Shown here piece after piece: positions 1 to 7,869 of a stretch of DNA of 30,176 nucleotides (its first letter is position 1; each line of letters opens with the position of its first letter). A program made the translations under genes and the position numbers. This DNA comes from JAIEPW01 sp964406035. Lineage in GTDB: Bacteria > Acidobacteriota > Terriglobia > Bryobacterales > Bryobacteraceae. The notes under the pieces are model-generated. The model did no database searches. It saw only the letters and a list, made by a program, of their open reading frames with translations, and was not told where the DNA came from. The DNA lies in the NCBI GenBank assembly GCA_964406035.1, contig CAYOQB010000053.1:1-30176 (forward strand), in the 5' to 3' direction.

Positions 1-1428
1 CACTTCGTCGCGATGAATCTCGCCGCCCGCCTCGGCGTGCTGCGCGGTCTTGTTCGAATAGGCAGTCTTCAGGTGCTGCTTGGTGCTGGAAACCTCCACC
101 ATCACCTCGCCGGTCAGGTTCTGCGCACGCTTGCCCAGAATTTCGGAGATCTTGCCCATAGCCTCCATCTGTTCTGCAAGCTGCGTGTCCTTCTGGCCGT
201 CCTGTTGGCCGACACCGCCCTTGGAATCCGGCGACGAGGATCGATCGCTGCCCTTCTCCTTCGAATTCGACTGCGCCGTCTGTGACGCATCGCTCTTGTC
301 GCCCTGCTCATCCTTGGCTTCGGCGTTTTCGCTCGAGCCGCTCTGGTTGTTCTGCGACTGCTGCCCCTTCTCACCCTTCTGGGGCTGGCCCTGCTGGCCC
401 TGCTTCTGACTCGCCTGCTGCTGTTGCTGGCCTTCGCCGGGCTTCTGCTGCATCTTCATTTTGTTGAGCAGGTTGTTCATCGCATCCTTCATCTTGTCGA
501 GAAGGTTGTTGGACTCCTGCGGCGAATTCCCCTGCTTGGCATTGTTGCCCTGCTGATTCTCCGGCTTGCCCTGCTTGCCGGCGGCCTCGCCCTGTTTCGA
601 ATCGTTGCCGGGCTGGGCCTCGCTCTCCTTGCTCTCTTTACCCTGCTGCTCCCCTTCGCCCTGACCCTCGCGTTTCTGGCCGGGACCGTCCGCCTTCTCC
701 TTGGCGTTGTCGGTCGATTCGGATGCGTTTTCCTCCGAGGACTGCTGCGAGTTAAGCGGGGCTTCGCCCTTGGGATCCGCCTCCTGCCCATCGACGGCTT
801 CGCTGTCTTCGAAGTTCTGCTCGCGCTGGCGGCGATCCGCGGCGCGGCTCCGCGCCTCCACTTTCGTCTCCGGCGTGAAGAAATGGTCGAAGGCCATTTC
901 TACCAGATTGCGCCGCAGATCCATGGCACCGGTGACGCCATAGCGAATGGCGAAGAAGCCGCCGGCGACCAGCAGAACGCCAAGCGCGGCGTAAGCATGA
1001 CGAGGGAGGGCCAAAGGCACAGCCGCACGAGGATTCACGCCCTCCGCGGCGCGAATCGCGTCCTCGTATTGCTCGCGGCGGATCTCCTCTCGATCTCCAA
1101 GATTCTGATCGCGAAACGCGTAGGCGGTGGACAGTGAATCGTGCAGTTCCAGCCGGCGGTCCAACTGTTGCGCGACGCGGTAGGAATCGGGAACGCGCTT
1201 CAGCGTGCGCCACAGGCCGAAGGCAAAGGCTCCGCCGAAGATGATCAACGGCCACCACCAGTTCAGAACCTGTGTTCCGACGATGAGCAGCAGCAGCGCG
1301 GCGGCCGCGGCGAAGATTGCGGCCCATGCAAACTGGTCCAACGTGATCTGGAGCACGTGTCGGCGGCGGGCTTGCTCCACCAGGCGGGTGAGTGCGCTTC
1401 GGGTTTCCAAGAGGTCCTTGCCCGTCAT
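1..1428 (-). CDS. Membrane protein with long Gln-rich low-complexity region (C-terminus outside window)
   Basis: I do not recognise a named function. The ATG at 1428 opens a frame that stays open for 476 codons to the left edge, so the C-terminus is missing. Near residues 23-60 there are two hydrophobic helices, followed by a phrase of the type 'RVAQQLDRRLELHDSLSTA'. Another hydrophobic helix lies near residues 130-150. That layout resembles the N-terminus of DUF4175-like membrane proteins that often sit beside MoxR ATPase and VWA-domain genes; this is a family-level guess. From about residue 190 to 410 the chain is dominated by Gln, Gly, Lys, Glu, Ser and Asn with short QQG/KQG-like repeats, so it is probably disordered. 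The sequence regains ordinary composition near the edge. The neighbour at 1547 diverges. An upstream ATG at 1434 is followed at once by a stop, which supports the chosen start. Confidence 0.8.
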   Translation of the reverse strand, partial: MTGKDLLETRSALTRLVEQARRRHVLQITLDQFAWAAIFAAAAALLLLIVGTQVLNWWWPLIIFGGAFAFGLWRTLKRVPDSYRVAQQLDRRLELHDSLSTAYAFRDQNLGDREEIRREQYEDAIRAAEGVNPRAAVPLALPRHAYAALGVLLVAGGFFAIRYGVTGAMDLRRNLVEMAFDHFFTPETKVEARSRAADRRQREQNFEDSEAVDGQEADPKGEAPLNSQQSSEENASESTDNAKEKADGPGQKREGQGEGEQQGKESKESEAQPGNDSKQGEAAGKQGKPENQQGNNAKQGNSPQESNNLLDKMKDAMNNLLNKMKMQQKPGEGQQQQQASQKQGQQGQPQKGEKGQQSQNNQSGSSENAEAKDEQGDKSDASQTAQSNSKEKGSDRSSSPDSKGGVGQQDGQKDTQLAEQMEAMGKISEILGKRAQNLTGEVMVEVSSTKQHLKTAYSNKTAQHAEAGGEIHRDEV

Positions 1429-1459
1429 TATGACATGACGGAACGGGAATCCGTTGCGT

Positions 1460-1509
1460 AACCGAAGGTGGGATGCGCGGCGGTGTCGCGGGCCCAACAC
1501 CCTTCGGTT
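1460..1509. repeat. Inverted repeat in divergent intergenic region
   Basis: AACCGAAGG at 1460-1468 is the exact reverse complement of CCTTCGGTT at 1501-1509, with 32 bases between the arms. Allowing one bulged base extends the pairing by two more. It lies between two divergent genes, so it could be a widely spaced operator or a leader hairpin. It could also be chance in a GC-rich spacer. Confidence 0.35.
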
Positions 1510-1546
1510 GAGCGAGTTAGACTCGCGCATGCGATCATCGGTACAG

Positions 1547-2347
1547 ATGAAGCGGCTGGGGCGAGCGGTATTGCTCTTTTTGGGCGCCGGCGTGGTGCTG
1601 GCGTTCCCATACGGACCCTTGTTTCCGTGGTCGCCTATACATCCGGGGTATGAGTTGTTCTCTTCGGCTCGCGCGGATGTCTACTATCCGGCAGGGACGG
1701 CGTTGGAATCGGCGTATCGCGACATGGACCGGCATGTCGCCTGGGCCGAGGAGTTTCACCGCCTGGGGCTGCCCCGCCGGGTTACGGTGATCGCGTGCCG
1801 GAATTGGAGCGACTTCCAGCGCTTTCTTCCGGTGGGACTTGGGCGAGGGGTGGGCGCCGCGACCCTTGAGACCGGCACTGTGATCTACGTAACACCAAAG
1901 CTCGACGAGCGGGGGTTCGACAAGAACGAGTTCCTTCGTCACGAGCTTTCGCACGCCATCCTCAATCAGAATGCGGGCTTGCGGAACAGCCGCCGGATGG
2001 GACCGCAGGCGTGGTTCTATGAGGGGCTCGCGGTGGCCTGCGGGCAGCAGAAGGCGTATCTAACTCACGAGGAGTTCGAGGCGAGGGCCAGGCAAACAGA
2101 CTTGCGAACGGTGATCGGGCCGGAACTTGCGGAGCTGCCCAAGCCGGGCGACTTCCGGTTTTTCTACGTAGCGTGGCGGTACTTTCTGGAGGATCAAATC
2201 CGACGGGAAGGCCGCGATCGCTTTCAGGGGTTGATCGAAGGGTTTATGAAACGCCCGAGGGAGATCCGCGGGGTCTTTCACGAAGTTTATGGCGAGCCTC
2301 TCGATCTCGCGGTGGAGCGGTTCCAGGCGAGTATCCGCGGCGACTAG
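1547..2347 (+). CDS. Membrane-anchored gluzincin-type metallopeptidase (peptidase MA-like)
   Basis: This is probably a zinc peptidase acting outside the cytoplasmic membrane; its substrate is unknown. From the chosen ATG, residues 5-26 form a hydrophobic anchor or signal segment after MKRLGR. HELSH at residues 132-136 supplies two zinc-ligand histidines and the catalytic Glu. WFYEGLA at 157-162 supplies the downstream Glu ligand. HExxH followed by a W-x-x-E-G-L/x-A element is the pattern of the peptidase MA-like families. The 266-residue length suits a single catalytic domain. An in-frame ATG at 1529 would add six residues (MRSSVQ); neither start has a good Shine-Dalgarno. A frame from TTG at 1454 is also open, but its N-terminus is Arg-rich and unlikely. 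The gene diverges from the Gln-rich membrane protein and precedes the transketolase operon by about 50 bases. Confidence 0.8.
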   Translation: MKRLGRAVLLFLGAGVVLAFPYGPLFPWSPIHPGYELFSSARADVYYPAGTALESAYRDMDRHVAWAEEFHRLGLPRRVTVIACRNWSDFQRFLPVGLGRGVGAATLETGTVIYVTPKLDERGFDKNEFLRHELSHAILNQNAGLRNSRRMGPQAWFYEGLAVACGQQKAYLTHEEFEARARQTDLRTVIGPELAELPKPGDFRFFYVAWRYFLEDQIRREGRDRFQGLIEGFMKRPREIRGVFHEVYGEPLDLAVERFQASIRGD

Positions 2348-2397
2348 CTCGCGCTTGGAACCAATACGGGCCGCTGCAATGCTAGAGTAATTTCGTG

Positions 2398-3219
2398 ATG
2401 ACCCACGTCCACGACGAGCGCGAGCTCGCCGGTATCGCCAAACGGCTGCGCCGCGATGTGATTGAAATGATCACCGCGGCCAAAAGCGGCCACCCCGGAG
2501 GCTCCCTCTCCGCCACCGAAATCATGGTGACGCTCTACTGGAGCGTGATGCGGCACGATCCCAACAATCCGCAGTGGAAGGATCGCGACCGGATCATCCT
2601 GTCGAAGGGACACGCCTGCCCCATCCTGTACGCCGCCATGGCGGAAACGGGATACACGCCCAAGGATCAGTTGAACACGCTGCGCCAGCTTGGCTCAATT
2701 TACCAGGGGCACCCGGATGTACGGTACATTCCCGCGCTGGAGGCGAGCACCGGATCGCTGGGTCAGGGGCTCTCGCTGGGGATCGGGATGGCATTGGCGG
2801 CGGAATTGAATCAGAGCCCCTCCCGAACCTACGTGATTCTCGGCGACGGTGAAGTGCAGGAAGGCCAGATCTGGGAAGCGGCGATGTTCGCCGGCAACCG
2901 CGGCATGAACAACCTGGTCTGCATCATCGACTACAACCACATTCAACTGGACGGCTTCACCAAGGACATTCAGGATCTGGAGCCGCTGGCCGCGAAGTGG
3001 CAGGCGTTCAACTGGCACGTGATTTCCGTGGACGGGCACAGCATTCCCGCGCTGCGGCAGGCGTTCACGGAGGCTGCTTCCACCAAGGACAAGCCCACGC
3101 TGCTGATCGCCAATACGGTGAAGGGTAAGGGAGTCTCGTTCATGGAGAACAATCCGAAGTTCCACGGTTCGGCGCCCTCCGCCGACGAAGCCGCCGCCGC
3201 ACTGAAGGAGCTTGCCTAA
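2398..3219 (+). CDS. Transketolase, N-terminal (thiamine-diphosphate binding) subunit
   Basis: This is the N-terminal half of a split transketolase. The enzyme moves two-carbon ketol units between sugar phosphates in the non-oxidative pentose phosphate pathway, in the cytoplasm. At 273 residues it matches the usual size of the split subunit. Visible signatures are GHPGGSLS (31-38), SKGH (69-72) and GDGE (149-152), the last followed by N180. GDGE...N is the thiamine-diphosphate/metal motif. A GTG at 2395 directly before the ATG could also initiate and would add one residue. Upstream there is only a weak TAGAGT-type -10 and no clear Shine-Dalgarno. The stop codon TAA at 3217-3219 shares its last A with the ATG of the partner subunit (TAATG), which implies translational coupling and balanced synthesis of the two halves. 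Confidence 0.96.
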   Translation: MTHVHDERELAGIAKRLRRDVIEMITAAKSGHPGGSLSATEIMVTLYWSVMRHDPNNPQWKDRDRIILSKGHACPILYAAMAETGYTPKDQLNTLRQLGSIYQGHPDVRYIPALEASTGSLGQGLSLGIGMALAAELNQSPSRTYVILGDGEVQEGQIWEAAMFAGNRGMNNLVCIIDYNHIQLDGFTKDIQDLEPLAAKWQAFNWHVISVDGHSIPALRQAFTEAASTKDKPTLLIANTVKGKGVSFMENNPKFHGSAPSADEAAAALKELA

Positions 3220-4187
3220 TGGCCACCCGTACGAAGTTCGAAGTGAAAAACGGCGTCGCGACGCGGGAAGCGTTCGGCCAGGCGCTGGTGGAATTGGGGC
3301 GCGCCAACGCGGACGTAGTGGTATGCGACGCGGACCTCTCGAAGTCGACCTTCACCGCCGGATTCGCCAAGGAGTTTCCGGACCGCTTCTTTCAATGCGG
3401 CATCGCCGAGGCGAACATGGTTGCGATCGGCAGCGGGCTGGCGTCGGCGGGCAAAATCCCGTTCGTGTCCAGCTTCTCCTGCTTCGTGATGAACAAAGGT
3501 TTTGAGCAGTTGCGCGTGACGGCGGCGTTTCCGAACGTGAATCTGAAGGTTGTGGGTACGCATTCGGGCATCTCGATCGGCGAGGACGGGCCGTCGCAGA
3601 TGTCGATCGAGGATCTCTCCCTGGCCTGTTCGCTGGCCGGATTTACGGTCCTGTCGCCAGCCGACGAGTTCTCGATGCGCAAGCTGATCCATGCGGCGGC
3701 GGCGCATCATGGTCCCGTGTTTGTGCGCGCCGGGCGCATCAAGGCGCCGATCATTTACTCGGCCGCCGAGGAGTTTGAAATCGGCAAGGCCAAGGTACTG
3801 ACGCAAGGCTCGGACGTGACGCTGATGGCCACGGGGTTGCTGGTTGCGGAAAGCCTGCTGGCCTGCGATCTTCTCGAAGCGGAAGGCATTTCCGCCCGTG
3901 TGATCGACTTCCCCACGATCAAGCCGCTCGATCGGGAGGCGATCGCGGCGGCGGCGGCGGAAACCGGAGCGATCGTGGTGAGCGAGGAGCACCTGGCGGA
4001 TGGCGGGCTTGGCGTCCGCATCGCGCAGGTGGTGACGGAAACCGCCCCTTGCGTCATGGAATTCGTCGGGGTGCGGAATACCTACGCCGAGTCTGGAACA
4101 CCCGACGGTCTGCTGGACAAGTACGGCCTGCGCGCCGTGAACGTAGCCGAGGCGGCGCGCCGCGCCGTTTCCCGGAAAAACAAATAG
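3219..4187 (+). CDS. Transketolase, C-terminal (pyrimidine-binding) subunit
   Basis: This is the second half of the split transketolase, 322 residues, carrying the pyrimidine-binding and C-terminal domains. The segment GIAEANM (61-67) contains the conserved Glu that activates the thiamine ring. It is followed by the SFSCFVMNKGFEQLR-type segment and a THSGIS..EDGPSQM loop typical of transketolase and DXP-synthase-like subunits. The C-terminal domain includes an SEEH motif and NTYAESGT near the end. The start overlaps the stop of the N-terminal subunit by one base. The stop is followed without any gap by the GTG of a histidine kinase gene, so the metabolic genes and the two-component genes are almost certainly co-transcribed. 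The alternative reading as DXP synthase is unlikely, because that enzyme is one single chain. Confidence 0.95.
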   Translation: MATRTKFEVKNGVATREAFGQALVELGRANADVVVCDADLSKSTFTAGFAKEFPDRFFQCGIAEANMVAIGSGLASAGKIPFVSSFSCFVMNKGFEQLRVTAAFPNVNLKVVGTHSGISIGEDGPSQMSIEDLSLACSLAGFTVLSPADEFSMRKLIHAAAAHHGPVFVRAGRIKAPIIYSAAEEFEIGKAKVLTQGSDVTLMATGLLVAESLLACDLLEAEGISARVIDFPTIKPLDREAIAAAAAETGAIVVSEEHLADGGLGVRIAQVVTETAPCVMEFVGVRNTYAESGTPDGLLDKYGLRAVNVAEAARRAVSRKNK

Positions 4188-4859
4188 GTGCCGGAGTCCG
4201 GCGCGGGCGCGCGCTTGCTGGAGCGGCTGGTAGAGTTGCTGCGGGAGCAGGACGAGGAACGCCGCCGGACCGCGCGCACGCTTCACGACGACATCGGCCC
4301 CACGCTGGCCGCGGCCGGGTTGCACCTGGACGCCCTTCGCTTTGACCTGGCGCGCAAGGTGCCCGACATCGCCGAGCGCACCCGCGAAATCCAGGCGGTG
4401 CTCGAACAGGGCATGGAGGGGCTGCGGCAGTTGAGCCGCCAATTGAACCCGTCGCTGGTGGAACGCGCGGGGCTCCCTTTCGCGCTCGACCGGTCGGCCG
4501 AGATGGCGCGACAGCGTTTTCCCGGTCCGCTGCGGGTGAGCATCAACTGCGCGGCGGCGATTCCCGCGCCGTGCGCCATCGCCATGCACCAGGCTGCCGA
4601 GCATGCTCTCGATAACGCCGTGCGGCATGCTGGGGCGACGCGGATCAGCCTGGCGCTGACCGGCAAGCGCGGGGCGCGCATCGAGATCCGGGACAACGGT
4701 AAGGGCTTCGATCCCGCCGCGGAGCGGGCGGCCCCCAAGGGGATCGGCTTGTTTCTGATGGACAGCCTCGCCGCCCGGCATGGCTTTCAGGTGAGCGTCG
4801 GACCCGCGACATCCTCGCCTGGGAATCCGGGTACAATTGTCAGGTTGATTTGGAAATAA
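4188..4859 (+). CDS. Soluble NarL/DegS-family sensor histidine kinase without sensor domain
   Basis: A short kinase of 223 residues starts at GTG directly after the transketolase stop; no other early start fits. It opens with a charged coiled segment. The HisKA_3 dimerisation/phosphoacceptor region has TLHDDIGPTLA, with H33 as the likely phosphorylated residue. The HATPase domain then shows an N-box (HALDNAVRHA, N143), a G1 box (DNGKGF, 169-174) and a G2 box (GIGLFLM, 185-191). There is no transmembrane helix and no PAS or GAF domain. The signal must therefore be cytoplasmic, or come from a partner protein bound to the N-terminal helix. The cognate regulator follows three bases later, the standard arrangement for this kinase class. 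Operon placement suggests a link to carbon metabolism, but no target can be read from the sequence. Confidence 0.9.
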   Translation: MPESGAGARLLERLVELLREQDEERRRTARTLHDDIGPTLAAAGLHLDALRFDLARKVPDIAERTREIQAVLEQGMEGLRQLSRQLNPSLVERAGLPFALDRSAEMARQRFPGPLRVSINCAAAIPAPCAIAMHQAAEHALDNAVRHAGATRISLALTGKRGARIEIRDNGKGFDPAAERAAPKGIGLFLMDSLAARHGFQVSVGPATSSPGNPGTIVRLIWK

Positions 4860-4862
4860 ACG

Positions 4863-5561
4863 ATGCCCCTGGACGTAATCCTCGTCGACGATCACAAGAT
4901 CATGCGGGACGGCATCAAAGCCATCCTTACGCGCGGCGATGAGTTTCGGGTGGTGGGAGAGGCCGAAAGCGGGCCGGATGCGGTGCTGATGGCGCGCCGG
5001 CTGCGCGCGGACCTGATCCTGATGGATATCGGGCTGCCGGGTTTGAACGGCGTGGAGACCACCGCTGAGATACTGCGGCACCTGCCCGAGGCGCGAATCG
5101 TGATCCTGTCCATGTACGACGATGAGAACTCCGTGGTCAGCGCCATTCGCAGCGGCGCAAGGGGATTCGTGCTGAAGAAAGCATCGGACGGCGACCTGCT
5201 GGACGCGCTGCGCATGGTGGCGCGGGGAGGAGCTTACCTGAGCCCGCAGGTTTCGGATCGCCTGTTGACGAGGATTCAGAGGGGCGATCTGGAGGCGCGG
5301 CCCAAGGCCTCCGCCCTGGAGGAGTTGTCGCCTCGCGAGCTGCAGGTCTTGCGGCTGGTGGCCGACGGCAAGACCTCCAAGGAGATCGCCGTGCTGCTGG
5401 ATCTGGGGCTGCAAACCGTTCGCAGTTACCGCAAGACCATGATGAAGAAACTTGGAGTGAACAATGTCGCCGGCTTGACGCAGCTCGCGCTGGCAACCGG
5501 GCTCACGCCGAATCCCAAGCTGCAGAACGACGCCAGGCGAGCGGCCGGGCAGGGCTCATGA
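4863..5561 (+). CDS. NarL/LuxR-type response regulator
   Basis: This 232-residue regulator has the classic two-domain form. In the receiver domain D9-D10 form the acidic pocket, D55 (LILMDIGLPG) is the phosphoacceptor, and K105 in VLKKAS is the conserved lysine. The C-terminal LuxR/GerE helix-turn-helix spans about residues 155-212 and includes LSPRELQVLRLVADGKTS and the recognition helix region QTVRSYRKTMMKKL. It should bind DNA as a dimer once phosphorylated by the kinase encoded just upstream. The stop overlaps the start of the amidohydrolase gene as ATGA. The Arg/Gly/Ala-rich tail after residue 215 is not part of the fold. Regulon unknown; autoregulation of the operon is plausible but not shown. 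Confidence 0.95.
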   Translation: MPLDVILVDDHKIMRDGIKAILTRGDEFRVVGEAESGPDAVLMARRLRADLILMDIGLPGLNGVETTAEILRHLPEARIVILSMYDDENSVVSAIRSGARGFVLKKASDGDLLDALRMVARGGAYLSPQVSDRLLTRIQRGDLEARPKASALEELSPRELQVLRLVADGKTSKEIAVLLDLGLQTVRSYRKTMMKKLGVNNVAGLTQLALATGLTPNPKLQNDARRAAGQGS

Positions 5562-6472
5562 TCCCGACACCCTGGGGCGATCTGCGCGTCGCCGACGCCC
5601 ATGTTCATTTCTTCTCACGCCGCTTCCTGGAATTGCTGGCGGCGCGCAGAACCGGGCTGACGCCGGAGCGCGCGTGTGAAATCGCGGGGATCGAGCCGCC
5701 GCCGGGGGAGCCGGAAGCGCTGGCGGAGAAGTGGGCGGCCGAACTGGACCGCAACGGTGTCGATCGGGCCGCGCTGATCGCCAGCCTGCCGGGAGACGAG
5801 TCCTCCGTGTCGCGTGCCGTAGCGGCGCATCCGTCGCGGTTCCGCGGCTTCTATGTGTCGAACCCGCTGGCCCCGGACGCGGTGGAACGTCTGGAGCCGG
5901 TGGCCGCCCGCAAGGCGCTGCACGCGATCTGCGTTTTTCCCGCCATGCACCGCTACTCGATCGCGGATGATCGCGCCGGGCCGCTGCTCGATTTCGCGGA
6001 GCGGTCCAACGCTCCAGTGTTTGTCCACTGCGGCGTGCTCAGCGTGGGCATCCGCGGCAAGCTGGGACTGCCCTCGCCTTTCGACATGCGGTTTTCCAAT
6101 CCGATCGACTTGCATGGCGTGGCGTTGAGCCATCCCAACGTGCGATTCATCATCCCGCATTTCGGCGCCGGCTTCTTTCGTGAGGCTCTGATGGTCGCGG
6201 ACCTGTGCCCCAACGTCTGGCTGGATACATCCAGCTCGAATTCGTGGATGCGCTATCAGGCGGCTCCGATCACCCTGACGGACGTGTTCCGCCGGGCGCT
6301 GGAGGTCGCGGGCCCGTCGCGCCTGGTCTTCGGAACCGATTCCTCTCACTTCCCGCGAGGCTGGAACCGGGGGATTTTCGAACAGCAGGTGGCGGCGCTG
6401 CACCAGGCGGGCGCCGATGCCGCCGCCGCGGAGCTCATTTTGTCCCGGAATTTCGATTCGCTGCTGGGCTGA
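5558..6472 (+). CDS. Amidohydrolase_2-family metal-dependent hydrolase or decarboxylase
   Basis: This is a 304-residue TIM-barrel enzyme of the amidohydrolase-related (PF04909-like) group, which includes ACMSD-like decarboxylases and hydrolases. DAHVH (13-17) is the first-strand metal-binding motif. H157 in VFVHCG, H201 in IIPHFG and D261 in FGTDSS fill the later positions expected of the family. Substrate cannot be deduced. There is no signal peptide, so it is probably cytoplasmic. The start ATG overlaps the regulator stop by four bases (ATGA), making it the last gene of the transketolase/two-component operon. An alternative role as a phosphotriesterase-like lactonase is possible but the motif spacing fits amidohydrolase_2 better. 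Confidence 0.85.
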   Translation: MIPTPWGDLRVADAHVHFFSRRFLELLAARRTGLTPERACEIAGIEPPPGEPEALAEKWAAELDRNGVDRAALIASLPGDESSVSRAVAAHPSRFRGFYVSNPLAPDAVERLEPVAARKALHAICVFPAMHRYSIADDRAGPLLDFAERSNAPVFVHCGVLSVGIRGKLGLPSPFDMRFSNPIDLHGVALSHPNVRFIIPHFGAGFFREALMVADLCPNVWLDTSSSNSWMRYQAAPITLTDVFRRALEVAGPSRLVFGTDSSHFPRGWNRGIFEQQVAALHQAGADAAAAELILSRNFDSLLG

Positions 6473-6506
6473 GAAGTTTCGCCCGGCCGCTCCACTAATC
6501 AGAAGA

Positions 6507-7154
6507 ATGATTGTGAGAGTCGTCTGGGACTTCTGGCCGGGAGCGCGGTCCGCCGCAGGCGCCTCAGGGCATGCCCGCCGCGGTCCGGCGGCGCTCGCGG
6601 CGCTGTCCTATCCAGGCGCGAGCAACGGCCGTCCTGCGCCCCGTACCGCGATTCTGAGCCCCGGCTACCGTCCCAGCCGCCGACTGCGAGTTTTCGAGGG
6701 ATGGAGCCCGGCTGCCGCCGCGTTCCAGCCGCAGGCGATCGCCGCGCCGCCCGCGACCTTGGAGGTGCTGGCTCGCCGCAAGCTCGATGGCCGCCTGAAT
6801 CTACCCTCACTCACTCACGCCCTCATCGCCCTGACACCGCTGGGAGATCCCCTCGTGCCCGACTCGCTGCGGGACCTGTTCTGGCGAGCCTTCCAGGTTC
6901 CGCTGTTTGAGCAACTCCGCGGGCCTCGGCTGGAATGTCTTGCCTCGGAGTGCGACGCTCACGCCGGATTGCATCTGCGGCATGGGCACTACGTACAGAA
7001 CGGGACGCTGCTGCTCGAATGCGGCGGCGAGTGGCTGCCGGCGGGGCACGGAACAGAAATCATGGAACACCGCTGCTCGTGCGGCCACGCGACGCCTCGC
7101 CTGGCGGCCTCCGCCACAAGAATGTCTCAGCCGGATGTTATGATCTTGACGTAA
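6507..7154 (+). CDS. Hypothetical protein with Cys-rich C-terminal segment
   Basis: I do not recognise this 215-residue ORF. The ATG at 6507 follows AGAAGA and lies 35 bases after the amidohydrolase gene. The first 100 residues are Ala/Arg/Pro-rich and low in information. The second half looks better structured: a segment around LVPDSLRDLFWRAFQVPLF, then LASECDAHAGLHLRHG, and a CSCG motif in HRCSCGHATPRL. That combination vaguely recalls the C-terminal part of phenylacetate-CoA-ligase-like adenylating enzymes, but it is too short for a full enzyme and I would not assign it. It ends 12 bases before the tRNA-Leu. It may be a genuine lineage-specific gene or a remnant. Confidence 0.55.
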   Translation: MIVRVVWDFWPGARSAAGASGHARRGPAALAALSYPGASNGRPAPRTAILSPGYRPSRRLRVFEGWSPAAAAFQPQAIAAPPATLEVLARRKLDGRLNLPSLTHALIALTPLGDPLVPDSLRDLFWRAFQVPLFEQLRGPRLECLASECDAHAGLHLRHGHYVQNGTLLLECGGEWLPAGHGTEIMEHRCSCGHATPRLAASATRMSQPDVMILT

Positions 7155-7166
7155 GCTTCGCCTCAA

Positions 7167-7253
7167 GCGGATGTGGCGAAATTGGCAGACGCGCCGGATT
7201 TAGGTTCCGGTGCCCGCAAGGGCGTGGAGGTTCAAGTCCTCTCATCCGCACCA
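7167..7253 (+). tRNA. tRNA-Leu (anticodon UAG)
   Basis: A full class II tRNA can be folded by eye. The acceptor arms are GCGGATG (7167-7173) and CATCCGC (7243-7249), with discriminator A at 7250 and an encoded CCA at 7251-7253. The anticodon stem CCGGA/TCCGG (7194-7198/7206-7210) encloses the loop TTTAGGT, giving anticodon TAG at 7201-7203, which reads CUN leucine codons. A long variable arm (GCCCGCAAGGGC-like) precedes the T arm GGTTCAAGTCC, as expected for tRNA-Leu. No integrase or duplicated 3' end (attachment site) is visible next to it. Confidence 0.97.
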
Positions 7254-7317
7254 AAGCAGTTTTATCCGATCGTCACACACCAGGCTATAGGGAATCGTTA
7301 AGCTGAAATGCGGTCCC

Positions 7318-7869
7318 TTGACGCTCAAGAACGCGCTGCGGCACATCATTGAAGATCCAGGCGAACTGCTTCTGCGGCGGTGGAACTGGAAGTCCGCCCT
7401 GTTCTCGAGCCTGTTCCGCGCCTCGATCTTCTTCAGCGTCAATCTGACCGCGGGATTCCGCGCGGCGAGCGGGGCGGCCCTGGCCGAATTCGCGTATCGC
7501 GCGCTGACCGCCGGATTCTACGGCGCCCTGACGCAGCACTTCCGCAAGGTGGAACCCCACTGGCACGCTACCGTCGCCGCTTTGATTCTGCTTCCGGTGG
7601 TGGCGCACAGCATCGAGCTCGCGATCCACTACCTGCGCGGCACGCCCAAGCTGGCGGCGAGCATTACCGCCTCGGTCTGCTTCACCATCCTGGCAACCCT
7701 CTTCAATCTCTATGTGATGCGGCGCAACGCGATGGTCGTGGGCGCGGAAGGCGATTCCTTCTGGCGGGACATGCGGCGCATGCCGGCGCTGGTGGCGGGA
7801 TTCGCGGCCGCGGGTCCGGTGGCGCTGTACCGGTGGGCTCGCGGGGATCAGGCCAGGTCGCGCCGGTAG
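7318..7869 (+). CDS. Small integral membrane protein of unknown function
   Basis: This unrecognised 183-residue protein is rich in hydrophobic helices: about residues 25-45, 82-105, 116-140 and 158-172. The termini are positively charged. The frame is bounded upstream by TAG at 7288-7290. The only conventional start is TTG at 7318; a CTG at 7303 is the alternative. An ATG at 7308 is in another frame and soon hits a stop. It begins 64 bases after the tRNA-Leu. It converges on the GNAT gene and overlaps its 3' end by 22 bases. No motif suggests transport or enzymatic activity. Confidence 0.7.
   Translation: MTLKNALRHIIEDPGELLLRRWNWKSALFSSLFRASIFFSVNLTAGFRAASGAALAEFAYRALTAGFYGALTQHFRKVEPHWHATVAALILLPVVAHSIELAIHYLRGTPKLAASITASVCFTILATLFNLYVMRRNAMVVGAEGDSFWRDMRRMPALVAGFAAAGPVALYRWARGDQARSRR

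Noticed and set aside
424..1137. Plus-strand Leu-rich open frame opposite the Gln-rich membrane protein
   Set aside because: Its Leu and Ala runs come from the complement of Gln/Lys/Glu-rich codons. The minus-strand frame runs 476 codons with a coherent membrane topology.
3216..5414. Very long minus-strand open frame of 732 codons opposite transketolase, kinase and regulator genes
   Set aside because: It is antisense to three genes with unmistakable motifs. Its translation is His/Arg/Gln-rich without domains, the usual shadow in GC-rich coding DNA.
7167..7253. tRNA-Leu as an integration site for a genomic island
   Set aside because: No integrase gene and no repeat of the tRNA 3' end is visible in the window, and the flanking genes share the same composition.
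7254..7317. Possible terminator or small RNA after the tRNA
   Set aside because: There is a short T run (CAGTTTTATC) but no stem long enough to support a terminator call.
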